Shown: positions 51,713 to 60,188, counted from the first letter of the stretch. The stretch is DNA of 64,000 bases from Fimbriimonadaceae bacterium (GCA_019638795.1 JAHBTB010000001.1:496001-560000), one strand, 5' to 3'. Translations and numbers: made by a program. Notes: generated by a model not told the origin, from the sequence alone.

Positions 51713-54700
51713 TCACCTCATCAGGAAGTCTCCGATGGTCAAGGGCATCGGGACGGACGACGAGGCCTCGGAGATGTTCGGACGGTAGGGATAGATCCGC
51801 CGCGCCATGAAAGCGATGTGCCCGTCACGGTTCTGGGCGACGCCACGAACGGTGACAAACGGGTGGCAGACCACCTTGTGCCCGTCTCGCTGGTAGACGT
51901 CGTCAAAGCAGGTCACATTGAGGAGGCCGGTCTCGTCCTCGAGGTCAAAGAAGAGGACGCGCCGGCCACTCTCGGTCGGAGGGAACCTCAACCGGATCGG
52001 GTTGCCGACGACAAACACCGGCTCGGTGGTGGTCAAGCACGAGGCCTCGGCGGCGGTGAGCCCACCACGGGCGGTGACCCGGTCGCGCTCGAACGCCATC
52101 AGATGGCGGGCGACGTCGAGCCCCATCAACCGACGCTCCGCGACGGCCCTCTCGACTACGTTGAAGTCGTCGATTTCCAGAGGGAGCGGAGGGTCTTCGA
52201 ATTGGAGCGGGAGGCAATCCTCGGTGACCGGCGACCGCGCCAGGCCCAAAGCGTGGTCGACCATCCACAGAAGGGCGCGGCGATGGGGGGTCAGGCTGTC
52301 GAACGCACCGGCATGCACCAGGTTGCGGAGTTCGTCCTTCTCGGGCCGTACCCGGACGACAAAGTCAAAGAAAGAGTGGTACGGACGGCCTCGCAGTGAC
52401 CGGTCGACCGTCGCCACCGATAGGCCCGCGATCTGTCTGAGCGGGACACGCACGCCGCCGGCCGGGACCATGATCTTGGGGTCCTCGGTCGCTTTGACGT
52501 CCTCGACAGAGAAGCCCGCCTCACTCTTGTTGACGTCGGGTTGAAGGACCTGCACCCCCCGGACACGGGCTTCGTTACAAAGGGTGGCCGGGCCGTAGTA
52601 ACCAGCGGGTTGGGCGTCGAGAAGGGCGGCGAAGTACTGGGACGGGTAGTTCTGCTGGCAATAGATCGAGCGAACCGACACCTCGGCGAACGCGAGGGCA
52701 TGCCCCTCGGCGAAGCCATATCCCTTGAAACCCGAAACGAGGGCGTGGACCTCTTGAGCGACTTGGCGGCTGTACCCACGGGCGACGATCCGGGCGACGA
52801 CATCCTCGCACACCTGTCCGTCCCGGTGTCGGTCGTGGTGCTTCTGCACCGCTTCGCGGATCTCCTCGGCCTCGTCCCCGGTGTATCCGCCGAACTTCTC
52901 CAACAATTGGTCGATTTGTTCTTGGAAGACGACAATCCCCAAGGTCGGGCCAAGGATCACCTCAAGGTCAGGATGGACAAAGACAAACGGCTTACCCTGG
53001 CGGCGGGCGATGAACTCGTTGAGTTTCACGGCGCCACCGACCCCAGGCCTGATCCCCGCCTGGACGATACCGGCGTCCTTGAGGTTCCTCGTGCCGATGC
53101 GGATATGGGCTTGCCGCATCGCTGGCGATGCGGACTGGGGGACACCGACCAACTGTCCCGACCGCATCGCCCGGTACACACCGTCGTCGTCGAGGGGAAG
53201 GTCGCAGACGTCGAGTCCGTCGACCCGGCGCATCGTGCCACCCAGGACGTCGTTGCCACGCAGGCACAGTAAGTCGAACTTGTCGAAGGAGTGCTTCGCG
53301 CTCCGCTTGTCCCACTGCATGATCTTCACACCGTCCGCACCGGACAACTGGACGGGCACTGTGTCCGCGACGGGGCTCTTGGAGACGACGACGCCTGACG
53401 AGTGGGCACGCATGTTGCGCGGCAAGTCGGCAAGACGCTCGGCAAACTCGAAGACCCAGTGGTATCTCTCCCGCGGGATGTCGCTGTCGCGCAGTTCAGG
53501 GCGACTGTCCAAGGCCATGACAAGGCGCTCCGGCGAGACGCCGCCGTGGAGACGCTTCGAGAGATAGGAAAGGTGACTCTCGGGGATCCCCATCACCTTG
53601 CCGACCTCGCGCACGATGCCGCGGGTGCGGTACGTGCCGACCGCGGCGACCGTCGCGACATGGTCGTCTCCGTAACGCCGCACGAGGTGCTGGCGGACGT
53701 CCTCCCGGCGCGACGCCTCGAAATCGATGTCGATGTCCGGGCGTTTACCCCCGTCAGGGGGGAGGAACCGGTCGAAGTGCAGGTTGAACTCGAACGCGTC
53801 GATGCGCGAGATGCCCAGGCAATACGCGACCATGGAGTCGACCACAGAACCACGGCCGCTGAAAAGGATCCCCTCTCCTCTCGCCCACTCGCACATCTCC
53901 CATGCGATGAGGAAGTGCCGCGACCATCCGAGTTTGACCATCCGGTCAAGTTCGCGGCGGACTCTGGCCTTCTGTTGCCTTGAGAGCGCTCCATACCGGC
54001 ACCAAGCACCGTGCTCGACCACCTGGCGTAGGGCGGTGTCTTCGTCGGCACAGAACTGGGGAAGTTCGACCCGGCCGGGCAAGACGTCGCTGTCGCACCG
54101 GTCGGCGATGCGGCGGGACTCATCGATGAGACAAGGCTCGTCAGCGTAGACGGAAACGGCCTCCGAGCTGTGGCGCATGTGCCGCTCCCGGTTCAGTGAG
54201 CGCCTCGGTAGCCCACGGACCTGAGGCTGGGTCGGGTCACGCGCCGGTTTGCGTCCCTCGACCTCCTCGACCTTGCAAAGGGTGTCCACACACACCAGGA
54301 TGTCGTGGGCGGGATAGTGCGCCCGCTCGGCGGTCAACACCGGGCCGCCGGCCACACAGGTGACGCCAGTCTTGTCGGCCAATTGGTGGAGAAGCCGTCC
54401 GACATGAGGTTGCCATGGCAGTGACGTCCTTTCGACCTGCACCACGACGCTTTCTCTGCCGTAGAGGCTGACCAAACGGTCAATGCACTTCTTGGCGGAG
54501 CCATACTCCTTTCGTGCGACAAGGAGGTCGACGGGGCCGTTGCTTCCTCCCGTCAAACACAAGACGCCGTCTGTGTGACGGGCGAGGCGGTCCCAACTGG
54601 CCAAGGGGTATGTCCTCGGCTCACCCAGGCAACATTCGGTGACGAGCCGCGACAAGGAACGGTAACCGTCCGGGCATGTGGCGACCAAGACAAGGTCGCC

Positions 54701-55078
54701 GCCCTCGGCCAGTTCCACAGTCACACCGACCATCGGTCGCACCCCAGCTTCCTGCGCTGCCCGACAGAACTCGCGTGCTCCCGACAGCGAGAACCGGTCG
54801 GCAAGGAGCACCGCGCCATACCCCTTCTCGGCCGCCAACGCGGGGATCTGGGCGGCGATCATCGTCCCCCCTCGGGAATAGGCGCTGAGGGCATGGAGAA
54901 GGACCGCGTCACCCCTCGCGCTCGGGATGCTCGTGCCCGTCTCTACGACCGGCGTGACTGTCTCGCGGCGGACTCCCCGCTGGTCGATAAACCGGTGGAC
55001 CTCAATGTCGGGCCCGCCCTTCCACCACTCGCCCGCCTCACGCCATCGGGAGAGGGTCTCAGTTCCAGCCGGTCGCAT
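51713..55078 (-). CDS. dnaE2: DnaE2-type error-prone DNA polymerase III alpha subunit
   Basis: A 1,121-residue C-family polymerase. The catalytic PDIDIDFE acids, SGRGSVVDSMVAYCLGI and the FKGYGFAEGHALAFAE thumb motif are intact, and an OB-type domain (LRFPPTESGRRVLFFDLEDETGLLNVTC) ends it. The N-terminal PHP domain (about residues 58-130) has lost metal ligands: the usual His-x-His reads HAL and the later Asp-His reads Asp-Arg, so PHP proofreading is unlikely. About 57 residues of unknown sequence precede it. Pairing with an ImuB-like gene, overlapping by 20 bases, marks it as the DnaE2/ImuC mutasome polymerase rather than the replicative DnaE. Confidence 0.9.
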   Translation of the reverse strand: MRPAGTETLSRWREAGEWWKGGPDIEVHRFIDQRGVRRETVTPVVETGTSIPSARGDAVLLHALSAYSRGGTMIAAQIPALAAEKGYGAVLLADRFSLSGAREFCRAAQEAGVRPMVGVTVELAEGGDLVLVATCPDGYRSLSRLVTECCLGEPRTYPLASWDRLARHTDGVLCLTGGSNGPVDLLVARKEYGSAKKCIDRLVSLYGRESVVVQVERTSLPWQPHVGRLLHQLADKTGVTCVAGGPVLTAERAHYPAHDILVCVDTLCKVEEVEGRKPARDPTQPQVRGLPRRSLNRERHMRHSSEAVSVYADEPCLIDESRRIADRCDSDVLPGRVELPQFCADEDTALRQVVEHGAWCRYGALSRQQKARVRRELDRMVKLGWSRHFLIAWEMCEWARGEGILFSGRGSVVDSMVAYCLGISRIDAFEFNLHFDRFLPPDGGKRPDIDIDFEASRREDVRQHLVRRYGDDHVATVAAVGTYRTRGIVREVGKVMGIPESHLSYLSKRLHGGVSPERLVMALDSRPELRDSDIPRERYHWVFEFAERLADLPRNMRAHSSGVVVSKSPVADTVPVQLSGADGVKIMQWDKRSAKHSFDKFDLLCLRGNDVLGGTMRRVDGLDVCDLPLDDDGVYRAMRSGQLVGVPQSASPAMRQAHIRIGTRNLKDAGIVQAGIRPGVGGAVKLNEFIARRQGKPFVFVHPDLEVILGPTLGIVVFQEQIDQLLEKFGGYTGDEAEEIREAVQKHHDRHRDGQVCEDVVARIVARGYSRQVAQEVHALVSGFKGYGFAEGHALAFAEVSVRSIYCQQNYPSQYFAALLDAQPAGYYGPATLCNEARVRGVQVLQPDVNKSEAGFSVEDVKATEDPKIMVPAGGVRVPLRQIAGLSVATVDRSLRGRPYHSFFDFVVRVRPEKDELRNLVHAGAFDSLTPHRRALLWMVDHALGLARSPVTEDCLPLQFEDPPLPLEIDDFNVVERAVAERRLMGLDVARHLMAFERDRVTARGGLTAAEASCLTTTEPVFVVGNPIRLRFPPTESGRRVLFFDLEDETGLLNVTCFDDVYQRDGHKVVCHPFVTVRGVAQNRDGHIAFMARRIYPYRPNISEASSSVPMPLTIGDFLMR

Positions 55079-56708
55079 GACGCCATGCCCTCAAGACTTG
55101 CTCTCGACGTGGGGTTTCCACCTGGCTGGCCAGGACGACCGCACCGCTACCAAGCGACGAGCGCACCGCCGCCAGCGCGACGTCTTGGCCAGTCTGGACG
55201 GAAGCGGCAATGAGACTTTGTTGGGTGCTTTTGATCGGTTCCAGCCTGTCGAGCCGGGCGGTGAGGCGCACGATGTCCGGGCACTGGCGTTGTAGCTCCC
55301 CGACCAAATAGTCAAGTGACGCCGCGATGCGGTCCAGGTTGTGGACGGGGCGGTTGTATGTCCGGCTCAGTGTCCGCAGTCCCCCTCCCTCCTGCTCGGC
55401 GGTGATGACGACAAGCCCGGCCTGTCGTCCGGCGGAACGCTGGGCAAGCCCCCGCGACAACTCGGCAGCGGCTTCATGGAGCACCAAGGTGTCGTTCACC
55501 GGGGTGTCAAAGTGGACAGACTGTGCGACCGACTGAGGGGGGTATGACGCCACAACCTGGTCGCACGCCATGCCCCTGGCGGCGCGGACGATCTTATGGG
55601 CGTCATCACCAAACTGTGTGGTGAGCCATGCAGGGTCGACCGAACGGAGCGACCCGATGGTCTGGAAACCCAGTTCACGAAGACGCCCCCTATGCTCGAC
55701 GGTCGCCACGAGCAGGTTGTCCACCGGTTGGTCAGACAACGCGGCGATGGCGTCACTGTCATAGCCATAGGGGTCACCCTGGCGCGAGGCCAGGCGAGCT
55801 AGCCAGACCGACGGCCCGGTCCCGTATCGGAGCGACCCACACCCCGCCGCAGAGAGATCGGTGACGATCTTCGCGGCGATGTCGGCCGGGTCGGGGTGCG
55901 CCCCCAGACCGACGACCGCACGGTGGGAGTCGACCGGCTGGATGACGTCGCTGTAAGGGACGATGCGGTCGAGCCATCGCGCCTGCCTGAGGGGGTCATG
56001 GACAAGCTCCTTCACCTGGCAGCCGGGGACTAGGGGGAGGACGTGCTGTAGCCGTGTCCCCACCACGACGCCCCGCGCCTTCGCGGCAAAGTTCAGGTCC
56101 ACGACCACCCCACCGTCGACGACGACTTGGGGAGACGCGACCTGGTCGGCGTAGTACTGCTCCCACTCCAGCCAAAGGACAAACGGTCGTCGTCCCCTCC
56201 GTTCACCGGACCGCAGGTCCGCCAAACTCTTGCCGCTGAGCACCGACCGCGCCCCGGTGTGGGGCAGCGGCCCCGAAAGTCGTTTGACAAACCAACGCCC
56301 CCCACCACCGGACAGACGGAACCGTCCGCACAGCCGGACACCGAGGAGGTCGATCTCGAGCGTCCCCCGCTCAAGGCGGCCATATACCTCGCGCTGCCCC
56401 CCCGCGTCGGAGCGGTAGAGCCCGTGGTCCCACACGACCGACGCCCCTTTAGGTGACATTCCCTCAGCAAACAAGTCTGCTACTCTGGCGTCCTGGGCCC
56501 GTGCCGCCTCGACCGTCGCGTCCCACCTCGTTCGGGAGTGCGTGGTCGCGAGTACGAAGACCCGCCCCATGAGCGCCAGCCCCAGTTCGTAGTGGAGCCC
56601 ACCCTGCTCGGTCAGCTTGACGACATAGGGCCAAGCCGCACAGTCGTCTGGCGCGTCGAGGCCGGGTTCAAATCCCGGCGAAAAGGGTTGCCCATCGGGC
56701 GATAGCAT
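55059..56708 (-). CDS. imuB: ImuB-like inactive Y-family polymerase fused to a LigD-type phosphoesterase domain
   Basis: A 549-residue protein with two parts. Residues 28-145 resemble the LigD 3'-phosphoesterase fold (YVVKLTEQGGLHYELGLAL, SVVWDHGLYRSD, LLGVRLCGRFRL...WFVKRL), but only one active-site His is kept; the others read Thr, Glu and Gly. Residues 175 onward follow Y-family architecture (FVLWLEWEQYY, VDLNFAAKARGVVVGT, a helix-hairpin-helix near LRELGFQTIGSL). The palm Asp is Glu181 and the Ser-x-Asp-Glu motif reads VDSH, so it is probably not a polymerase, as in ImuB. The tail (TQQSLIA ... LRAWRHATGW) matches ImuB C-termini, with a possible beta-clamp motif. It is coupled to dnaE2; no imuA is adjacent. 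Confidence 0.8.
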   Translation of the reverse strand: MLSPDGQPFSPGFEPGLDAPDDCAAWPYVVKLTEQGGLHYELGLALMGRVFVLATTHSRTRWDATVEAARAQDARVADLFAEGMSPKGASVVWDHGLYRSDAGGQREVYGRLERGTLEIDLLGVRLCGRFRLSGGGGRWFVKRLSGPLPHTGARSVLSGKSLADLRSGERRGRRPFVLWLEWEQYYADQVASPQVVVDGGVVVDLNFAAKARGVVVGTRLQHVLPLVPGCQVKELVHDPLRQARWLDRIVPYSDVIQPVDSHRAVVGLGAHPDPADIAAKIVTDLSAAGCGSLRYGTGPSVWLARLASRQGDPYGYDSDAIAALSDQPVDNLLVATVEHRGRLRELGFQTIGSLRSVDPAWLTTQFGDDAHKIVRAARGMACDQVVASYPPQSVAQSVHFDTPVNDTLVLHEAAAELSRGLAQRSAGRQAGLVVITAEQEGGGLRTLSRTYNRPVHNLDRIAASLDYLVGELQRQCPDIVRLTARLDRLEPIKSTQQSLIAASVQTGQDVALAAVRSSLGSGAVVLASQVETPRREQVLRAWRHATGWN

Positions 56709-56715
56709 ATAAAAC

Positions 56716-56735
56716 TAGTATACATCAGTATACTA
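56716..56735. promoter_or_regulatory. Perfect palindromic operator over the imuB-dnaE2 promoter
   Basis: An 8-4-8 perfect inverted repeat, TAGTATAC then ATCA then GTATACTA. The minus-strand -10 box TATACT (56717-56722), 8 bases before the ATG at 56708, lies inside one arm, so a bound repressor would block transcription. LexA control of an SOS mutasome is the obvious candidate, but this exact motif is not one I can assign. Confidence 0.75.
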
Positions 56736-56745
56736 CAATCACCAC

Positions 56746-57549
56746 TCAAACCAAGGCACGGCGCTGGCCCGACACAAAGCCGCTCAGGGCAAGGACGACG
56801 GCGGCGACAACGACCAGCACCACCGACAGACCCTCGGCCTGACGCAGGTCTGTCTCGAAACCCAGGAAGATCGCCAGGGGCATGGTCCTCGTCGACCCCA
56901 TCATGCTCCCCGCGAACAGGATCGTCGCGCCAAACTCGCCGAGTGCCCGTGCCCAAGCGAGCATCGCCCCCGAAAGCAATTGCGGGCCGCATAGAGGGAG
57001 GGTGACCCACCACGCCACCTGCACCGGGGAACAACCGTCGATCACGGCGTTTTCCTCCAGCGAGACGTCCCTGGTCGCAAACGCGGACTCAGCCTGCAGC
57101 ACATAGAATGACGAAGCGACAAACACCTGTGCCATGACGACGGCGGCGGGCTGAAACGCGACGACGACACCGTGCGAACTTAGCCACTCCCCCAGGGCAC
57201 CCGCCCGACCAAAGGTGAGCAGGAGCGCGATCCCTGCCGCGGCGGGAGGCAAGACTACCGGCAGAGCGACCAACGAACGGGCCGCCGAGGAAAGCCGTCC
57301 CGTGCCTCTCGAAAGCGCCATGGCGAGCGGTGTGCCGAAGACGAGCACCACCACCATGCACGCGGCCGACGTCCGTAGGCTCACCCCCATGGCGGCCTGG
57401 GTCGCCTCCGTCGCCAACTGTCGGCCAAGGCCCGGCAGGTCGGCCCGCGCCGCCAAGACGAGCACCGGCAAAAGGAGAAACGCCAGGAGCGGCGAGCCTG
57501 CCAGCCAAGACAGCCAGAGGGGTGTTCGCTTCACGGTGCCCCACATCAT
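56746..57549 (-). CDS. modB: Molybdate ABC transporter permease
   Basis: A 267-residue inner membrane permease with five or six helices. The binding-protein-dependent transport motif is present, including the EAA-type loop ENAVIDGCSPVQVAWWVTLPLCGPQLLSG and ARALGEFGATILFAGSM typical of ModB and CysT/W. The ATG overlaps the modA stop (ATGA). No modC ATPase gene follows; the next gene downstream on this strand is the imuB-like gene 37 bases later, with its own promoter. Confidence 0.92.
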   Translation of the reverse strand: MMWGTVKRTPLWLSWLAGSPLLAFLLLPVLVLAARADLPGLGRQLATEATQAAMGVSLRTSAACMVVVLVFGTPLAMALSRGTGRLSSAARSLVALPVVLPPAAAGIALLLTFGRAGALGEWLSSHGVVVAFQPAAVVMAQVFVASSFYVLQAESAFATRDVSLEENAVIDGCSPVQVAWWVTLPLCGPQLLSGAMLAWARALGEFGATILFAGSMMGSTRTMPLAIFLGFETDLRQAEGLSVVLVVVAAVVLALSGFVSGQRRALV

Positions 57550-58376
57550 CGTCTGGACTGGACACGGCTCGCGAGCGGGGCGCCGAAGCCATGGTCCCGA
57601 AGGATAGACTGCGACATCCCGCTGAGAAGGAACCGGACAAACTCTCTCGCCACCGCGAGGCGTCCGCTCGTCCTGACCGCCGAGACAGGATACTCGGCGA
57701 CCGGGCTCATCGTGTCGGGGACCGCGACAGTCCGCACCTTGGAGCCGCCCTTGCGGGCGTCGGTGGCGTAGACGACCCCCGCGTCAGCCTCGCCCAGCTG
57801 GACTTTCGCCAAGACCGACCGGACGTCCTGCTCCTGCGACACCACATGGCCGAGCACGTCATTCAGCCAACCCGCCCCGAAGACCTTGCTGGCCGAGTCC
57901 AGCATCGTCCGGGTGTACTTCCCCGCCGGCACCGCGTCGGCGGCGACGACCAGGTGCTTGGCCCGGACAAGGCTCCTGAGGTCGGTGACGGTGGTCGAAC
58001 GTGGCGGCGTCACGACGACCAACCGGTTTGTCGCGAACATGGTGGGCGGGTCGACCATGTCGGACAACTTCGCCATGTTGCGCGAGTCTGCGCTGGCAAA
58101 GACGTCCGCGGGCGCACCGTTCCGGATCTGGGCCGCCAGCTGTTGGCTTCCCGCAAACGAGCAGACGACCTTCACTCCCGGGTTTGACCGCTCAAACTGC
58201 TCGCCAATCGCTTCAAAGGACTCGTGCAAGGACGCTGCGGCGAAGACGGTCAGCGTGGTGGGAGCGTGGGCTTCAGGCTCTGCCCTCGACAGGGACGCCG
58301 CAAACAGGACGACGCTCAACAGCACCGGTCCAACATACCCGGGCCAGTTTTCCCCCAAGGCCCGACGCACCGCCAC
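57546..58376 (-). CDS. modA: Molybdate-binding periplasmic protein
   Basis: A 276-residue solute-binding protein for molybdate or tungstate. The N-terminal hydrophobic segment (YVGPVLLSVVLFAASLSRAEP) is a signal peptide. The mature start LTVFAAASLHESFEAIGEQFE and SFAGSQQLAAQIRNGAPADVFASAD are characteristic and hold the oxyanion-binding Ser residues. VVYATDARKG near the end is also typical. The GTG at 58376 is used; other GTG or TTG codons nearby are possible starts. It heads the modAB pair. No ModE-type operator was recognised. Confidence 0.92.
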   Translation of the reverse strand: MAVRRALGENWPGYVGPVLLSVVLFAASLSRAEPEAHAPTTLTVFAAASLHESFEAIGEQFERSNPGVKVVCSFAGSQQLAAQIRNGAPADVFASADSRNMAKLSDMVDPPTMFATNRLVVVTPPRSTTVTDLRSLVRAKHLVVAADAVPAGKYTRTMLDSASKVFGAGWLNDVLGHVVSQEQDVRSVLAKVQLGEADAGVVYATDARKGGSKVRTVAVPDTMSPVAEYPVSAVRTSGRLAVAREFVRFLLSGMSQSILRDHGFGAPLASRVQSRR

Positions 58377-58418
58377 GGCCGGACAGCCTGGCGGTATTCA
58401 GACCATGTAACATTTGAT

Positions 58419-58430
58419 CAACGGTCGTTG
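58419..58430. promoter_or_regulatory. Candidate HipB operator, distal
   Basis: CAACG-GT-CGTTG, with the arms extending to TCAACG/CGTTGA. Its centre is 125 bases from the second copy, close to twelve helical turns. It lies in the modA-hipB gap. Confidence 0.65.
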
Positions 58431-58535
58431 ACTTTTTGTCGCACCAAGCGACTCTTCGCCCCCTTTTGCGGCGCAATTTGTAAGCGATCTTTGTCTTTGA
58501 GCCGTCTATTGGCGCGGAACCTGGCCCGAATGGCA

Positions 58536-58543
58536 CATAATAT
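58536..58543 (+). promoter_or_regulatory. Possible -10 region of hipBA
   Basis: CATAAT and TAATAT overlap here, immediately before the proximal operator. No good -35 was found. Confidence 0.4.
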
Positions 58544-58555
58544 CAACGATCGTTG
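58544..58555. promoter_or_regulatory. Candidate HipB operator, proximal
   Basis: Perfect 12-bp palindrome CAACGATCGTTG, between the -10 region and the hipB ATG at 58561. Binding would cover the transcription start. Confidence 0.7.
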
Positions 58556-58560
58556 CCATT

Positions 58561-58776
58561 ATGAATGCAAAGGACATCGGGGATATGATTCGACAGCGCC
58601 GTAAACTGCTGAAGATCACTCAGAGCGACGTCGCTCGCCTCGCGTCTTGCTCCAAGCCTTCGGTGATCGCTGCTGAAAGCGGAAAACCGACGCTTCGCCT
58701 CGAGATCCTGCTTTCGATCCTCCACGTGTTGGGCTTGTCAATTCACTTGAATGATGTAGGGGCCGGGCGCAAATAA
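58561..58776 (+). CDS. hipB: HipB-type antitoxin, XRE-family HTH
   Basis: A 71-residue protein made almost wholly of one Cro/C1-type helix-turn-helix (IGDMIRQRRKLLKITQSDVARLASCSKPSVIAAESGK, then LRLEILLSILHVLGLSIHLN). It should bind and neutralise the HipA kinase and repress its own operon through the paired CAACG palindromes upstream. The stop overlaps the hipA start by 1 base (TAATG), the normal antitoxin-first order. The sequence is visibly less GC-rich than its neighbours, which suggests gain by transfer. Confidence 0.9.
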   Translation: MNAKDIGDMIRQRRKLLKITQSDVARLASCSKPSVIAAESGKPTLRLEILLSILHVLGLSIHLNDVGAGRK

Positions 58777-59933
58777 TGGCCGATGCAGACGTCTATCAGG
58801 GAAGTCAGTTAGTTGGCCATCTGGAGAGGCTGTCAACCGGTGTCCGGCTGTCGTTTGTCGAGGGAGTGTCGCTTCGACAGGGTTGGCTGGCCACTACATT
58901 GCCACATGAAACGGCGGACTTCATCGACCTGCCCTCCTTCTTTATGAACCTTCTTCCCGAAGGCGCGCGGCTCCAACTACTGCTTGAAAGCTCGAGATCG
59001 CGTGACGACTCGCTCGAACTACTGATGCGGGTCGGTTGGGACACGATTGGAGATGTAGCCGTCGTACCGGAAGGCAGATCTCCAGAAGATCAAGTAGCGC
59101 GAGTCAAAGCTACCGACCTCGGCAACGTCAGCTTCTGGCAGCTCTTCCACACGGGAGTTACTGAGTATCCGGACAGTGCAGTTCCCGGAGTACAAGAAAA
59201 GATATCTGCATCTACTGTCGCATTTGGTGTGAGGGCAGCAGGCATTCCGTCAGCAATCTTGAAGCTGAATCCGCCTAAGTATCCTCGACTTGTTCATAAC
59301 GAGGAGTTCTTCCTGCGCATGGCAAAAGCATGTCGCCTTGAGGTCAATCGAGCCGAGGTTGTTCACGACCGTGACGGAGAGCCTGGGTTGCTGGTCACCC
59401 GGTTCGACCGAGCGAAACGCGGGGGCGAGAAGTTGCACCAAGAGGACGGATGTCAGCTACTGAACAGCCCGCCCGCGCACAAATATCATCCACCCTTGCG
59501 AGCTATTGCCGATCGGGTGGCTGACGTTTGCACCTCAGGAGTCGTTGAAGTTGAGCGATTGCTGCGTCTCACCGCCTTCAGCTATCTCATCGGCAACTGT
59601 GATCTGCATGCGAAGAACATCAGCGTGCTGTGGGATGACGTCGTGCGCCTGAGTCCGGGATATGACCTGCTGAGCACACTTCCCTACGCGTTCTTGGATC
59701 GTCACATGGCTTTGAAGCTCCAAGGTAAGGATGATAATTTACGCAAGGGAGATTTTGTTGACTTCGGCAAAATCTACGGTCTATCAGACAAGGCAATTCT
59801 GCAAATGCTCGACACCCTCTGCGATCACGCTGAACCTTGGATCAGTCGAGTACCCGAAATCGGTTTTGACCTCGAAACGACGGAAGCCTTACAACGGGAG
59901 ATCGCCAAACGCATCTCGCAATTGCGGAAGTAA
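58776..59933 (+). CDS. hipA: HipA-type Ser/Thr kinase toxin
   Basis: A 385-residue kinase. The N-terminal subdomain (TTLPHETADFIDLPSFFMNLLPEGARL) is the HipA N1 domain. The ATP-binding and catalytic features follow: GVQEKISAS loop, LKLNPPKYPRLVHNEEFFLRMAKA, RFDR, the catalytic GNCDLHAKNIS and the metal-binding SPGYDLLS. HipA kinases inactivate glutamyl- or other aminoacyl-tRNA synthetases, or other targets, and slow growth. The kinase residues look intact, so the toxin may be active. Codon use is more AT-rich than in flanking genes. The 3' end lies 71 bases from the 3' end of tRNA-Ala. Confidence 0.92.
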   Translation: MADADVYQGSQLVGHLERLSTGVRLSFVEGVSLRQGWLATTLPHETADFIDLPSFFMNLLPEGARLQLLLESSRSRDDSLELLMRVGWDTIGDVAVVPEGRSPEDQVARVKATDLGNVSFWQLFHTGVTEYPDSAVPGVQEKISASTVAFGVRAAGIPSAILKLNPPKYPRLVHNEEFFLRMAKACRLEVNRAEVVHDRDGEPGLLVTRFDRAKRGGEKLHQEDGCQLLNSPPAHKYHPPLRAIADRVADVCTSGVVEVERLLRLTAFSYLIGNCDLHAKNISVLWDDVVRLSPGYDLLSTLPYAFLDRHMALKLQGKDDNLRKGDFVDFGKIYGLSDKAILQMLDTLCDHAEPWISRVPEIGFDLETTEALQREIAKRISQLRK

Positions 59934-60004
59934 GGCAGTCCGGATCCCCATGTCCGTGGCTGGTCACTCGGACTGGGAGTGAGCCTGATTCTGCACGGGA
60001 ACGG

Positions 60005-60080
60005 TGGTGGAGATAAGGGGATTCGAACCCCTGGCCTCTTCCATGCCATGGAAGCGCTCTACCAACTGAGCTATATCCCC
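60005..60080 (-). tRNA. tRNA-Ala (GGC anticodon), CCA encoded
   Basis: A complete 76-base cloverleaf. The acceptor stem GGGGATA pairs with TATCTCC and includes the alanine identity pair G3-U70. The D arm (GCTC/GAGC), anticodon stem (CTTCC/GGAAG) with loop ATGGCAT giving GGC, T arm (AGGGG/CCCCT) with TTCGAAT, discriminator A and genomic CCA are all present. Confidence 0.98.
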
Positions 60081-60188
60081 ACGCGGCGCCGACCCGAGGC
60101 GAGTCGGGAGCCCATTTAACCATGTCGGCCGGCGCCGGGGCAAGCACGATGGGACCCGGGGGCGAATATAGGCCCGTCGCACCACGGT

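Noticed and set aside
56661-56679. A tRNA T-arm-like hairpin (GCCGGGTTCAAATCCCGGC) on the plus strand inside the start of the imuB-like gene
   Set aside because: No matching acceptor, D or anticodon arms are found upstream. It codes for sensible protein sequence and differs from tRNA-Ala, so it is neither a tRNA nor a matching att site.
58377-60080. A prophage or integrative element at tRNA-Ala
   Set aside because: No integrase, no excision genes and no duplicated tRNA 3' end were seen; only hipBA is present.
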